The translations under genes were made by a program, and so were the position numbers. Under the pieces are notes generated by a model. The model was not told the origin of the DNA, ran no database searches, and was given only the letters and a program-made list of their open reading frames with translations. Positions 16,244 through 25,630 of a DNA stretch of 39,062 nt are shown here, piece after piece (the stretch's first letter is position 1; each line of letters begins with the position of its first letter). Location of the stretch: the NCBI GenBank assembly GCA_022767445.1, contig JALENJ010000041.1, positions 1-39,062 of the forward strand. Direction: 5' to 3'. This DNA is from Erysipelotrichaceae bacterium. Lineage in GTDB: Bacteria > Bacillota_I > Bacilli_A > Erysipelotrichales > Erysipelotrichaceae.

Positions 16244-16272
16244 AATGGCAGGTTCTATAACCTGCCATTTTA
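16244..16272 (+). terminator. Terminator after BI-1 gene
   Basis: An 11-bp stem, AATGGCAGGTT (16244-16254) with AACCTGCCATT (16259-16269), and a short T-run. The next ribosome site (AAAGGA) begins only a few bases later with no promoter between, so some readthrough into the next gene is likely. Confidence 0.7.
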
Positions 16273-16287
16273 AGAAAGGAGTTTAGC

Positions 16288-16992
16288 ATGAAAGTTGTAG
16301 AAGTACACTTTACAGATATCCATCAGAAATATCTAACGATAGAAGTTGATGAGTTAACCGAAGAGTTGAAGAATAAAATCGATGTACATGACGATGATTG
16401 TTATGCATTATGTTCATCGTATTGTGCAGATGATGGTATGTTGATGTTTAACGTATTGTCCATTGGAAACTCATGGGAAACATGCTTGCGTGGAATGGAC
16501 AATCCGGAAATGCTTGGCTTCTTTTCGATGGAGCAGGTATTTGATTGTGAAACTAGAATTGCCAAAGAAACTGTGGACATGGTCAAAAAGAATGCGACTT
16601 GGTTAGAGAAGGTAGAACATAACATCGATGAAGATATTCGACGTTTACGTCAGGATGAAAGACTCGATGATTTACGTGATCCTGTCTATCCAGATCGTGT
16701 AGTAGCTGGTGTCATGCATGAAGGTTCAATCTATGAATTACAAATCAATTTAACAGGTATTCAAGGACCGTTTGTAGTTGGTGAATTGGATGATGAACCT
16801 GATATGGAAATTGGTTTACACTTCGCTGATAAAGTATGGGCGATTCCATACTTTGCGGATGGAATCCATCGCTTGATTATTCTATTTGGTGGTCCATCAC
16901 TGAGCAAAGAGGAAAGCGAAGTGCTCGAACAGATTGTCGCAGAAACAGAGAAGTTGGGATTTGATTTCACAGGAATATCAATGAAGAGTTAG
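16288..16992 (+). CDS. Uncharacterised acidic cytoplasmic protein
   Basis: 234 aa, strongly acidic, with no signal peptide or membrane helix. I recognise no named domain. Visible features: a beta-rich start (KVVEVHFTDIHQKYLTIEVD), a central helix rich in charge (VEHNIDEDIRRLRQDERLDD, about 110-129) and a C-terminal alpha/beta half with FADGIHRLIILFGG. AAAGGA precedes ATG 16288. Its TAG forms part of the ribosome-binding region of the CpXC gene 9 bases downstream, so the two are surely cotranslated and probably act together. Function unknown. Confidence 0.7.
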   Translation: MKVVEVHFTDIHQKYLTIEVDELTEELKNKIDVHDDDCYALCSSYCADDGMLMFNVLSIGNSWETCLRGMDNPEMLGFFSMEQVFDCETRIAKETVDMVKKNATWLEKVEHNIDEDIRRLRQDERLDDLRDPVYPDRVVAGVMHEGSIYELQINLTGIQGPFVVGELDDEPDMEIGLHFADKVWAIPYFADGIHRLIILFGGPSLSKEESEVLEQIVAETEKLGFDFTGISMKS

Positions 16993-17000
16993 GAGAAGAT

Positions 17001-17645
17001 ATGAGTCAAAGTCAAGAAGTGAAGTATACTTGCCCATATTGTGGTAAAGAGTTTGATACAACAATCTATACAGCAATTAACGCTGATACGGATGTAGATT
17101 TAAAAGATCGTTGTATAAGTGGAGATATATTCCATCATGTATGTCCGCATTGTCATCATGAGTTTATGATTCAACCACCACTTGTATATTCAGATCCATC
17201 ACGCAAGTTCTTGTTGTGGGTGAGTGAACATGATTCCGCAAGTGCAATCAAACAACTAGCAGCACCACTTGCTAAACAAGGTTATCGTTTACGTCGTTGT
17301 GGTACAATACAAGAATTTGTTGAGAAACTACAAATCTTTGAAGATGGTGTAGATGACATCATGGTAGAACTTGCAAAATACGACAGTTTTATTGAATACA
17401 TTGACAACAAAAAAGGAAAACCAGAAGAAGTTACTTCTGTTGAGTATCAACACACAGATAATGATGTTATGAAAATCAATGTTCGTGCAGATGATAAAGG
17501 TATGTCTTTCTTGATTCCTATCAGTGTTTTACAAGAAGAGATGAAGGTTGATGCGGATCGCTTTGCGATTGATGAAACGGACTTTCCTCGCATCAATAGT
17601 GATTGGATGATTAGTCTATATACACCTGTTGCAGGTGAAGCATAA
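17001..17645 (+). CDS. CpXC-domain protein
   Basis: 214 aa. Residues 8-60 carry two zinc-type knuckles, YTCPYCGKEF and HHVCPHCHHEF, separated by about 35 residues, followed by PPLVYSDPSRKFLLWV. This is the layout of the CpXC domain, found in uncharacterised bacterial proteins and presumed to bind zinc. The C-terminal half is charged and has no membrane segment. It starts 9 bases after the preceding unknown gene and ends in a strong terminator, making a two-gene unit. Role unknown. Confidence 0.8.
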   Translation: MSQSQEVKYTCPYCGKEFDTTIYTAINADTDVDLKDRCISGDIFHHVCPHCHHEFMIQPPLVYSDPSRKFLLWVSEHDSASAIKQLAAPLAKQGYRLRRCGTIQEFVEKLQIFEDGVDDIMVELAKYDSFIEYIDNKKGKPEEVTSVEYQHTDNDVMKINVRADDKGMSFLIPISVLQEEMKVDADRFAIDETDFPRINSDWMISLYTPVAGEA

Positions 17646-17659
17646 TCGATAAAGATATG

Positions 17660-17693
17660 AATGCATGTTTACCCTAAACATGCATTATTTTTG
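17660..17693 (+). terminator. Terminator of CpXC gene
   Basis: A 12-bp perfect stem, AATGCATGTTTA (17660-17671) with TAAACATGCATT (17675-17686), loop CCC, followed by ATTTTT. Confidence 0.85.
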
Positions 17694-17857
17694 AAAAGTT
17701 TTCATTATCGCTTAATAATTTCTTAAAACATTATACTAAATTGTAAAAATTAACTTTTATTTCATGCATGATAATTTATAATAAATACTGTTGGGTATGT
17801 TATGGCATTGGTTTATACCATGCATGCTAAAATAATTGAAAGAGGCGAAAACGATAA

Positions 17858-18298
17858 ATGAATAAGAAGAGCCGTGATTTTGTAATTGCAGCAAATGCTT
17901 TTAATCATAGTATTCAAGAGATTAAAAGTGCAGAGATTAAATCTACAAAACTAAAAGGGGCAGAGACAATGTTGTTGTTGTATCTTAGCTTCCATCCAGA
18001 GGGATTAACAAATACTGAATTGGTTGAGTATAGCAAGATGGATAAGGCGGCTGTTTCAAGGTCACTTGCAGAACTTCAAAAAGGTAAGTTCATTCGTTTT
18101 GAATATCGTGAAGGTAGGAGCAGATATGGTGCACGTGCACATTTAACTGCTGCAGGTACTGATGTAACAAATCGTATCTTAGAACGTCTAAACAAGGTGT
18201 TGACGAAGTCAACAAGTCATCTACCAACAGAAGAAAGAAAAGCATTCCTTGCGAATCTAACTGTTGTGGCTGAAGCAATGCTAGATATTGTAGGTTAA
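17858..18298 (+). CDS. MarR-family transcriptional regulator
   Basis: 146 aa with the MarR winged helix: LTNTELVEYSKMDKAAVSRS is the helix-turn-helix, then LAELQKGKFIRFEYREGRSR forms the wing, and a C-terminal dimerisation helix pair ends the protein. AAAGAGG precedes ATG 17858. The upstream 170 bp are AT-rich with a possible -10 TATAAT at 17777-17782. A small terminator-like hairpin separates it from the membrane-protein gene that follows, which may be its target. MarR proteins usually sense phenolics, oxidants or antibiotics; the ligand is unknown here. Confidence 0.85.
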   Translation: MNKKSRDFVIAANAFNHSIQEIKSAEIKSTKLKGAETMLLLYLSFHPEGLTNTELVEYSKMDKAAVSRSLAELQKGKFIRFEYREGRSRYGARAHLTAAGTDVTNRILERLNKVLTKSTSHLPTEERKAFLANLTVVAEAMLDIVG

Positions 18299-18307
18299 TT
18301 ATGATAT

Positions 18308-18332
18308 AAAGATAGAGTTATCTATCTTTTTT
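18308..18332 (+). terminator. Short terminator between marR and membrane gene
   Basis: AAAGATAGA (18308-18316) with TCTATCTTT (18321-18329), then T-run. The next ribosome site GGAGG is at 18336-18340 with no visible promoter, so it may attenuate rather than fully stop transcription. Confidence 0.65.
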
Positions 18333-18348
18333 ATTGGAGGTATATGTT

Positions 18349-19296
18349 ATGGCTTTGAATTATATGTCAGGTGTAGCGAAGAAGCTAGACTTAAATGTTG
18401 ATACTACGATTTCGGCTGCGTATGGAAATAAAGGTGGTTATTCTTTATCAGTTATGACTTTTGATGGTTATTCAATGATCGTTACTTTATCAGTATGTGA
18501 TAATAACCAACAGAAACCAGTGGATACTAACTTACGTCAGATTCTAAAGGATATTAAGGGTATCACTAAGATAACAACAAAGGATTATTTGGTGACGATT
18601 CGATTTAAACCTGCATTCTGGGCAATGAATCGCTTTAAGTTTGCGATCAATGGAATTCCACAGGTCGTTGAAGCTTTAAAGATGAATGGTTATATCAACT
18701 GTGCAGAGGATACATTAGAAACAAGTGATATTACGATGGTAGTTCTACAGGGTAAGATTCACTTTTATACACAGGAAAGAGCACAACAGGAATTGGCTAT
18801 AGTTGATGAGGAAGTCAATAACGTTGCGACTGCTCGTGAGAATTACATCTTGGGTACCCTGTTTGCGATTGTCGGTACGATTCTTGGTGTAATTGCGATT
18901 GTCATCATCGGAAGACTTGGCTACATTGCGATTCTTGGTGGTGTATTCATGGGCTTTGCGTCTTTAGTAGCTTATAAAATGGGTTCTGGCAAACTCAGTA
19001 AGGTTGGTGTGGCAATCTGTATCGCACTGATGATTGTTGGTGTCTATTTAGCGAATCGTATTGATTTTGCGTTATCGTTAACACAGATCTTCCATAATAA
19101 TGGATATTCATCTGTACGTATGATGGATTCTTTCTCTGTATTACCACAGATGATATCCGAAGGATATATTGAATCCTATGTTTATTATGGCCAGCTTGCG
19201 ATTCAGTATCTCGCAGCTTTAGGTGGTGCAATCGTTCCTATTAGAATGTTGTTGGGTGAAGAGAAATCAAAGAGCACTTCTAAGATTCTTGGATAG
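18349..19296 (+). CDS. Uncharacterised membrane protein
   Basis: 315 aa. The first 165 residues are soluble and beta-rich with no recognised domain. From about residue 168 there are four or five hydrophobic helices (YILGTLFAIVGTILGVIAIV, GYIAILGGVFMGFASLVAY, VGVAICIALMIVGVYLANRI, and a last one near 290). ATG 18349 is chosen because GGAGG (18336-18340) fits it; an in-frame TTG at 18334 overlaps that site. The gene lies 50 bp after marR in the same orientation, suggesting MarR-linked expression. No function can be assigned. Confidence 0.7.
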   Translation: MALNYMSGVAKKLDLNVDTTISAAYGNKGGYSLSVMTFDGYSMIVTLSVCDNNQQKPVDTNLRQILKDIKGITKITTKDYLVTIRFKPAFWAMNRFKFAINGIPQVVEALKMNGYINCAEDTLETSDITMVVLQGKIHFYTQERAQQELAIVDEEVNNVATARENYILGTLFAIVGTILGVIAIVIIGRLGYIAILGGVFMGFASLVAYKMGSGKLSKVGVAICIALMIVGVYLANRIDFALSLTQIFHNNGYSSVRMMDSFSVLPQMISEGYIESYVYYGQLAIQYLAALGGAIVPIRMLLGEEKSKSTSKILG

Positions 19297-19440
19297 AAAT
19301 CACACAATTTAACATCTTTTTACCATAATTGTGCGACATTTATTTTGTACTATAAATGTGCAGATAAAATAATATCTGCCCCTGAAAGATTGCTCCCCCT
19401 TAGCAAGATTTTAGAGAAAATTCTATCCCCTTATTAAATA
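19297..19440. other. Hairpin-rich, C-tract spacer between convergent genes
   Basis: Contains CACAATT..AATTGTG arms, GCAGATA/TATCTGC around AAATAA, TTGCT/AGCAA around CCCCCTT, and three C-runs (CCCC, CCCCC, CCCC). No promoter or T-run was found that would make it an RNA gene. Confidence 0.3.
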
Positions 19441-19479
19441 AAAAAGAGAGAAGACCCTGCGGAGGTCTTTTCTCTTTTT
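19441..19479. terminator. Bidirectional terminator
   Basis: AAAAAGAGAGAAGACC (19441-19456) pairs with GGTCTTTTCTCTTTTT (19464-19479) with one wobble. A-run and T-run ends serve both the membrane-protein gene (+) and trkA/ktrA (-), whose stop codon lies in the right arm. Confidence 0.85.
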
Positions 19480-20131
19480 ATCCTAAAATGTGGAAAGCGT
19501 TACGAATATCTCTATCACGTCCTATAACAAGTAATGATTCATCTGCAGTGAGGATGTGAGAAGCACCTGGTGTGACAGAAACTTCATCATTCTTCTTAAT
19601 TGCGATGATGTTGATGCTGTAGTGCTTACGTACATCGGCTTGTCCGATTGTCTTGCCTAACCATTCCTGTGGTACGGCAATCTCGAATACAGCGAAGTCT
19701 TTGCCAATCTGAATGTAATCAAAGATGTTTTCGCTGCTATAGCGCATCGCTGTAAGATTACCCATCAACTTCTCAGGATATACGACAGCGTCTGCCCCAT
19801 TTCTAAGTAGGAACTTCTCTTGTGTATCACGTGCTGCACGGGATACAACTTTCTTAGCACCTAATTCTTTGAGGTATGATGTAATCTCGAGGGATGCTAG
19901 GAAGTTATCACCAACCGCAACGATACATACATCAAAATTTTTAATACCAAGTGTCTTAAGGAATTCTTGGTTTGTCGCATCACCTACTTCAGCGTTTGTG
20001 ACGTATGGTAGTACTTCTCTGACTTTATCTTCATCTGTATCAATACCGAGTACTTGGATGTTTAATTCATTTAGTTTACGAGCGATATGGCGTCCAAATC
20101 TACCCATACCAACGATTAGTATTTGTTTCAT
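19478..20131 (-). CDS. ktrA: Potassium uptake regulatory subunit (KtrA/TrkA)
   Basis: 217 aa. The N-terminal RCK_N Rossmann domain starts KQILIVGMGRFGRHIARKL and keeps the acidic residue at the end of strand 2 (VLGIDTDEDKV), with GDATNQEFLKTLGI. The RCK_C domain (about 135-217) includes PQEWLGKTIGQADVRKHYSI. KtrA forms a cytoplasmic ring that gates KtrB in response to ATP/ADP and c-di-AMP in Firmicutes. It follows the channel gene by 11 bp in one operon. TrkA-type naming would be equally correct, but a single RCK_N/RCK_C pair fits KtrA/KtrC. Confidence 0.92.
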   Translation of the reverse strand: MKQILIVGMGRFGRHIARKLNELNIQVLGIDTDEDKVREVLPYVTNAEVGDATNQEFLKTLGIKNFDVCIVAVGDNFLASLEITSYLKELGAKKVVSRAARDTQEKFLLRNGADAVVYPEKLMGNLTAMRYSSENIFDYIQIGKDFAVFEIAVPQEWLGKTIGQADVRKHYSINIIAIKKNDEVSVTPGASHILTADESLLVIGRDRDIRNAFHILG

Positions 20132-20142
20132 ATTTTCTCCTA

Positions 20143-21477
20143 TTAGCCTACGGCTACATTTTCTTCAATCTTTTTACCTAAGTTTAGTTTCTTGAATGGG
20201 AACATACCATAGATCAGTGTTAATCCACCAACTCTACCTGCAAACATCAAGATAATTAAGATGATACGTGAGATGGAACATAGATCTCTTGTGATACCTA
20301 AGGTTAAACCTACGGTCGCAATTGCGCTAGCTGTCTCATACATTGCAGTCAGAATTGGAATGTTTTCTAGTACACTCAATATCATTGCGGAGCCGATACA
20401 TAATCCAATATACAACATGAAGATTGTGGCTGCGTTGCGTACGATATTTTCTGGGATTGTTCTGCCGAATCCTTCGGAACGTTTACTGTTTTCGAAGATG
20501 GCGATGGATGTTTTAAACATAACGAAGAAGGTTGTGACCTTCATACCACCACCAGTGGAACCTGGGGCAGCACCTATTAACATCAAGATAATTTGTAGTA
20601 GGATACTGGATTCTGACATCTTGGTTAAATCCACGGTGTTAAATCCTGCCGTACGTGGAGTCACGGACTGGAATAGGGAAGCTAGGATTCTTGTGCCTAG
20701 TGGCATACCTGCAAAGTCTACAATGAAGAAGTAGATTGCTGGGAAGATAATTAGTATCGCTGTCATCGATAAGATTATTTTGGATTGTAAGTGGTAGCGG
20801 TGAAAATTCAATTTATTTTCTTTGATATCTGCCCATGTGGAGAAGCTTAATCCTCCAATGACAATTAACAACATAATTGAGATATTGATGAGTGGATTAG
20901 AAACATAACTCATCAAGGATGAATATTGTTCACGTACACCCATTAAGTCAAATCCTGCATTACAGAATGCGGAGATGGAATGGAAGATACTGTACCAGAT
21001 TCCCTTTACCAAACCAAAGTCTGGGATAAACTTGAATGACATCAGTATCGCAAAGAAACCTTCAACCGCAAATGTAATCTTAAATATGAAGTGTGTTAGT
21101 CGAACAATACCACCTACAGCAGAGATGGAGATTGAGTTGGCAAGTGTTGATCTTGCGAAGTAACCAATTTTTCTGCCGGTGATTAGGGCAATGGATGTAA
21201 TCACCGTAACGATACCTAAGCCACCAATCTGTATCAAGATGATAATGACGAGCTGACCAAAGAAACTCCAATAGGTTGCGGTATCATGTACGACAAGTCC
21301 GGTTACACATACCGAAGATGTCGATGTGAATAGAGCATCTAGGAAGGATGTCCACTGTCCACTTTGACTCGCAAGTGGAGTCATTAATAATAGGGCACCA
21401 AACAATATGATTCCAGCAAACCCGAGTGTAATCAGGTGATAGTATTTGAGTTTTAATTTGTTACGTAGAAAATTCAT
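20143..21477 (-). CDS. ktrB: Potassium channel subunit (KtrB/TrkH family)
   Basis: 444 aa, four repeated M1-P-M2 units. The four selectivity-filter segments are TSSVCVTGL, ISAFCNAGFDL, TPRTAGFNT and AIATVGLTLG, each with the key Gly. The third M2 shows the flexible gate region (LIGAAPGSTGGGMKV). The size and single filter Gly per repeat fit KtrB, which takes up K+ with Na+ coupling together with KtrA. It is first in the operon. The promoter lies in a 125-bp divergent region shared with the phosphatase gene. Confidence 0.93.
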   Translation of the reverse strand: MNFLRNKLKLKYYHLITLGFAGIILFGALLLMTPLASQSGQWTSFLDALFTSTSSVCVTGLVVHDTATYWSFFGQLVIIILIQIGGLGIVTVITSIALITGRKIGYFARSTLANSISISAVGGIVRLTHFIFKITFAVEGFFAILMSFKFIPDFGLVKGIWYSIFHSISAFCNAGFDLMGVREQYSSLMSYVSNPLINISIMLLIVIGGLSFSTWADIKENKLNFHRYHLQSKIILSMTAILIIFPAIYFFIVDFAGMPLGTRILASLFQSVTPRTAGFNTVDLTKMSESSILLQIILMLIGAAPGSTGGGMKVTTFFVMFKTSIAIFENSKRSEGFGRTIPENIVRNAATIFMLYIGLCIGSAMILSVLENIPILTAMYETASAIATVGLTLGITRDLCSISRIILIILMFAGRVGGLTLIYGMFPFKKLNLGKKIEENVAVG

Positions 21478-21492
21478 AAATTCCTCTCAAAA

Positions 21493-21521
21493 TTAGTATA
21501 CACGCTAATGTGATATACTAA
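21493..21521. promoter_or_regulatory. Divergent promoters sharing an inverted repeat
   Basis: TTAGTATA (21493-21500) and TATACTAA (21514-21521) are perfect inverted arms. The right arm supplies TGATATACT (extended -10, 21511-21519) for the plus-strand phosphatase gene; the left arm supplies TATACT on the minus strand for ktrB. A second palindrome, AGACTA-TTA-TAGTCT, lies at 21532-21546. Confidence 0.55.
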
Positions 21522-21602
21522 CATAGCGACTAGACTATTATAGTCTTCTGTGGGAAATAAACCAACCTAATTTCGGGAATTCATATAAGGAGAAAGCGTA
21601 CT

Positions 21603-22835
21603 ATGGAAGTGAAATTCTACTTTGTCAGACATGGAAAGACATTATTCAATCAGATGGGCCGTATGCAAGGTTGGTGTGATAGTCCTCTATTGCAAGAGGG
21701 AATCAATCAAGCAAAGAATGTAGCTTCTGCTTTACGTGATGTGCCTTTTACAAAGGCATACAGTTCCTCCTCACAACGTGCATGGGATACTGCTAAGTTA
21801 ATCTGCCGATACCATGATATTCCACTTATACTCACCAAGGGATTGAAGGAATACTCCTTTGGACAATTGGATGGGGCATATAAGGATGAAGTCATCAATT
21901 CACCATTCATGGATGATTGGTCCGCACTTGGTGGTGAAACAAATGAATCATTTGCCCAAAGAGTAAAGAACACCATGCAGGATATCATTCGTGAATCCCA
22001 TGACCAAGACACAATCCTATTAGTAGGTCATGGGGCATACGCAGTTCGTATATTATCCATTCTCTTTGGCATGGATTTAGATGAGTATGTACTAAGACGG
22101 CAAAGAGAAGGACGCATGTTGATGCCAAATACAGGTATTATTACTTTCCACTACAAAGATGGGGAATACTACTTGGATCATGAGCCAATGGATGTAAATG
22201 AATATCGTAGAGAATTTCATCCAAAGACATTGGATGTCTACTTCATGCGACATGGACAGACAGTATTTAATGTACAAGAACGTATTCAAGGTAGATGTGA
22301 TAGTCCACTAACACAAAAGGGCATTGAGGATGCGATAGAAGCTGCGAAGAACTTCAAGGATATTCCACTTTCTACCATCTATGTATCAACCTCAGAAAGA
22401 GCTCGTGATACAGCGGATATCTTCCGACAATATCACCCAGGAAATATCGTATATACAGATAAAATCTGTGAAGTAAATTATGGCAGACACGAAGGACTGC
22501 GCTTTGACGAAGTCGAAGATACATTCCAACGTTATTACAGCACTCATTATGGGGATGTTGGTGGTGAGGAATATGCGGATGTTGCCGAGAGAATCCATGA
22601 GATATTCTATGAAGTGTATGATAGCCATCAAGATGGAGATACAGTTATGTTTGTATCACATGGTGATTTCTATTTAGTGATACTGGAAGAATTATTCCAT
22701 GATAAGAAGGCAGAAATCTTTACCAGAGCACAACAGATGGGTGTTAACCCTGTACCAAATTGTGGGGTCGCTCACTTTCAAATGTCGAGCGATGGATACA
22801 AATTAATCCATGAAATGCAAATTGTAGAAAAGTAA
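21603..22835 (+). CDS. Tandem histidine-phosphatase (two PGM-like domains)
   Basis: 410 aa, about twice the usual length. Two complete phosphoglycerate-mutase-like histidine phosphatase domains are fused. The first has RHG at 9-11 (FVRHGKTLFNQMGRMQGWCD), arginine in SSSQRAWDTA and second His in LLVGHG (H143). The second has RHG at 216-218 (FMRHGQTVFN), STSERARDTA and MFVSHGDF. Both active sites look intact. Relatives dephosphorylate small metabolites such as sugar phosphates, alpha-ribazole phosphate or phosphoserine; I cannot choose. AAGGAGA precedes ATG 21603; single-gene unit. Confidence 0.88.
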   Translation: MEVKFYFVRHGKTLFNQMGRMQGWCDSPLLQEGINQAKNVASALRDVPFTKAYSSSSQRAWDTAKLICRYHDIPLILTKGLKEYSFGQLDGAYKDEVINSPFMDDWSALGGETNESFAQRVKNTMQDIIRESHDQDTILLVGHGAYAVRILSILFGMDLDEYVLRRQREGRMLMPNTGIITFHYKDGEYYLDHEPMDVNEYRREFHPKTLDVYFMRHGQTVFNVQERIQGRCDSPLTQKGIEDAIEAAKNFKDIPLSTIYVSTSERARDTADIFRQYHPGNIVYTDKICEVNYGRHEGLRFDEVEDTFQRYYSTHYGDVGGEEYADVAERIHEIFYEVYDSHQDGDTVMFVSHGDFYLVILEELFHDKKAEIFTRAQQMGVNPVPNCGVAHFQMSSDGYKLIHEMQIVEK

Positions 22836-22837
22836 TG

Positions 22838-22862
22838 TCCACTGAATACTCAGTGGATTTTT
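22838..22862 (+). terminator. Terminator of tandem phosphatase gene
   Basis: TCCACTGA (22838-22845) with TCAGTGGA (22850-22857), loop ATAC, followed by T5. Confidence 0.8.
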
Positions 22863-22943
22863 ATTAGGCATACAAAAAATATGTTATAAAAGCCCTTACA
22901 TTTCTGTGCAGAATATATATAACAATAGAAATGGTGTAAAACA

Positions 22944-25557
22944 ATGAGAAAGATAATAAAGATATTAGATAACAAATTAGAGAATCACATCTTACCATTC
23001 TTCTGGCAACATGGAGAAGATGAGAAGACCTTACGTGAATACATGAAGATCATCGACGAAAGTAACTGTCATGCGGTATGTATTGAGGCTAGACCACATC
23101 CTGACTTCTGTGGTGATAAATGGTGGTAGGATATGGATATCATTTTAGATGAAGCTAGAAAACGTGATATGAAAGTCTGGATACTCGATGACTCTCACTT
23201 TCCAAGCGGATATGCGAACGGTGCACTCAAGAATAAACCAAACACACTACGTAGACAAAGTATCTATACAAAGAAGATCCCTGTACATGCAGGTAAGAAG
23301 GTTTCGGTAGATATACGCAAGATATGCAAGAAACTTCCAACCTCAATGATGTGGGAGATTGTTAAACGGCAGATGAATAAAGGGGCAGATATCTTCGATG
23401 ATGATACCGTACTAGATGTATCCGTACATGTAAAAGGTGAAGACAAACCTATCTCCATCCCATATCATTTGCAAGGAAATAAACTATCCGTACAGATACC
23501 CGCTAATGCGGATATGTTGTATATCACAATCCTAACAAGAAATGCAGGTATCCATCGTGATTATATGAATATGATGGATGAAGAATCATGCAAGGTGTTA
23601 ATCGATACTGTATATGAAGCACATTATGCTCATTGCAAAGATGACTTTGACAAGACAATCCAAGGATTCTTTTCCGATGAACCAGAGCTAGGTAATGACT
23701 TTGATATACCATGGAGTAGAGACTTACAACAAGAAATGGAAGCTACCTTTGGTGATGATTGGAAGTTATATATGCCTATGTTGTTTGATAATCATTGTGA
23801 TGATAAACAAGTCGCTTATACAAGAGTCAAGTTTATGGATTCAGTTACCAAACTTGTAAAGAAATGTTTCTCTGAACAAATAGGCAACTGGTGCCAACAA
23901 CATGGCGTTTCCTATATTGGACATGTTATTGAAGATAACAACCAACATTGTCGAACAGGCTCAAGCTTAGGGCATTACTTTAGAGGACTTGCCGGACAAC
24001 ACATGGCAGGTATCGATGATTTCGATGGATAAGTAATTCCATTTAAGGAAGATGCACCAGCGGAGGATATCTTTAAGTGGATAGTGGTAGAGATGGAGAG
24101 TTCTACCATTACTGTTTAGGCGCATCTTTAGCTGCAATCGATCCAAAGAAAGAAGGCAGATGTATGTGTGAAATCTTTGGAAACTACGGTTGGTCAGAAG
24201 GCCCACGCCTAGAAAAATATCTTGCAGATCACTTTATGGTACAGGGCATCAATCACTTTGTACCACATGCATTCTTACCAAAAGCCTACCCAGATCCTGA
24301 TTGTTTTCCACACTTCTATGCTGGTGGACACAATCCACAATACAAAGCTTTTAGCCAAGTCATCTTATACATGAATCGTATCTGTAATCTGATCTTTGAT
24401 GGTAAAGCTGTATGTCATACAGCAGTGCTCTATCAAGCAGAACAAGAATGGATGGGTGAGTGTATGTTGAATCAAAAGATTCTACGTACACTCATGGAGA
24501 ATCAGATTACAGCACACATCATCCCGGAAGACGTATTTGATGATAACAACGAGTATCATACAAAATATGAAGAAGGAATACTCGTTGTAAACAACAACTA
24601 TTACAAAGAAATATATCATCCTCAAAATATATAACAGAAACACTCGCAAAGAATATCATCGAAATGACTAACCATGGTATTCATGTATATTTTGTGGATG
24701 GATATCCACAAGCAATTATTGGTGATGATGTACAAGGGTTATTAGAACAGGTCACAAGTAATTGTGAATGCATATCATTATCACATGTATCAAAACATGC
24801 ATGCAAGGATATTGTATTAGAAGCACACAACCATGGTATACGTGTATTCCATTACAAAGCTGATGAAGAAATATTATACTTCGTAAATGAAAGCAGAGAT
24901 TCATTCCAATCACAAGTGATGATTGATGGTGAAATGGATCTTGTTGGATATGATGCTTGGAATAACAAATTGATCACTGTGCCATACCATAAAGAAGGTG
25001 GTAAGATGATCTTTACATTATCGTTAAATTCTTGTCAGAGTATCATCTTGATTTGAAATGATGACTTATCTTTACAAGGTGAAACAATTCCAACTTCAGT
25101 CTTGAATGAAATCAATTTAACGGATAGTACAAAAATGTGGAAAGTCTCTTCCTGTAAAGCAATTGATTATCCAAGATTTACACAGGAAGAGATTACAAAT
25201 AACCTACAACCATTCAGTGATAAACATAAGACTTTCTCTGGACATATTGCCTATACAACAGATGTGGATATCCCAACAGAGTGGATTGAGGCTGTCAATC
25301 GAGGAAAGAAAGTCTATGTGAATATCGAAAATGCTGGAGAGGATGTAGAACTATTCTGGAATGGACAAAGTCTAGGTATACAGGTTCTAGCTCCGTTTAG
25401 CTTTGATGTAACAAGGTACTTATCTAAAGTTAAAAATAGTTTATATATAGAGGTAGCGTCGAGTCTTGAACGTGAGCGCAAGGTAAATAAGAAATCACAC
25501 GAGAAGACAGGAATTACAGGTAATGTGGTTGTTCAATTGATGTCTGAACCGATGTAA
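22944..25557 (+). pseudogene. Glycoside hydrolase pseudogene (GH106-like)
   Basis: One long glycoside-hydrolase gene broken by four lesions. An amber codon lies at 23127-23129 (KWW, stop, DMDIILDEA, no frame change). A frameshift at about 24030-24077 joins AGIDDFDG to DGEFYHYCLG. A second frameshift lies at about 24610-24634, after which SKYITETLAKNIIEMTNHG continues. A TGA lies at 25054-25056 in frame. The pieces together give about 860 codons: HILPFFWQHGEDEKTLREYM and VWILDDSHFPSGYANG near the start, EIFGNYGWSEGPRLEKYLAD and NHFVPHAFLPKAYPDPDC in the middle, and a beta-sandwich tail. This resembles the uncharacterised GH106-like hydrolases of gut Firmicutes that attack rhamnose- or uronate-containing glycans. 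The lesions look recent because the rest is well conserved. No good ribosome site is visible. Confidence 0.88.
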
Positions 25558-25601
25558 ATAGTTATACAGAACAAAAAAATAAAAAAAGTTGATAATCTTT
25601 G

Positions 25602-25630
25602 TTGACATGTTGGTTAGTGTTTGCTAACAT
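25602..25630 (+). promoter_or_regulatory. Strong promoter of the sRNA gene
   Basis: TTGACA (25602-25607), exact 17-bp spacer, TAACAT (25625-25630). Expected start near 25637. The -10 and spacer are covered by a palindromic operator. Confidence 0.75.

Noticed and set aside
19380-19435. Possible G-quadruplex on the minus strand
   Set aside because: Only three G-runs with long spacers, whereas four closely spaced runs are needed.
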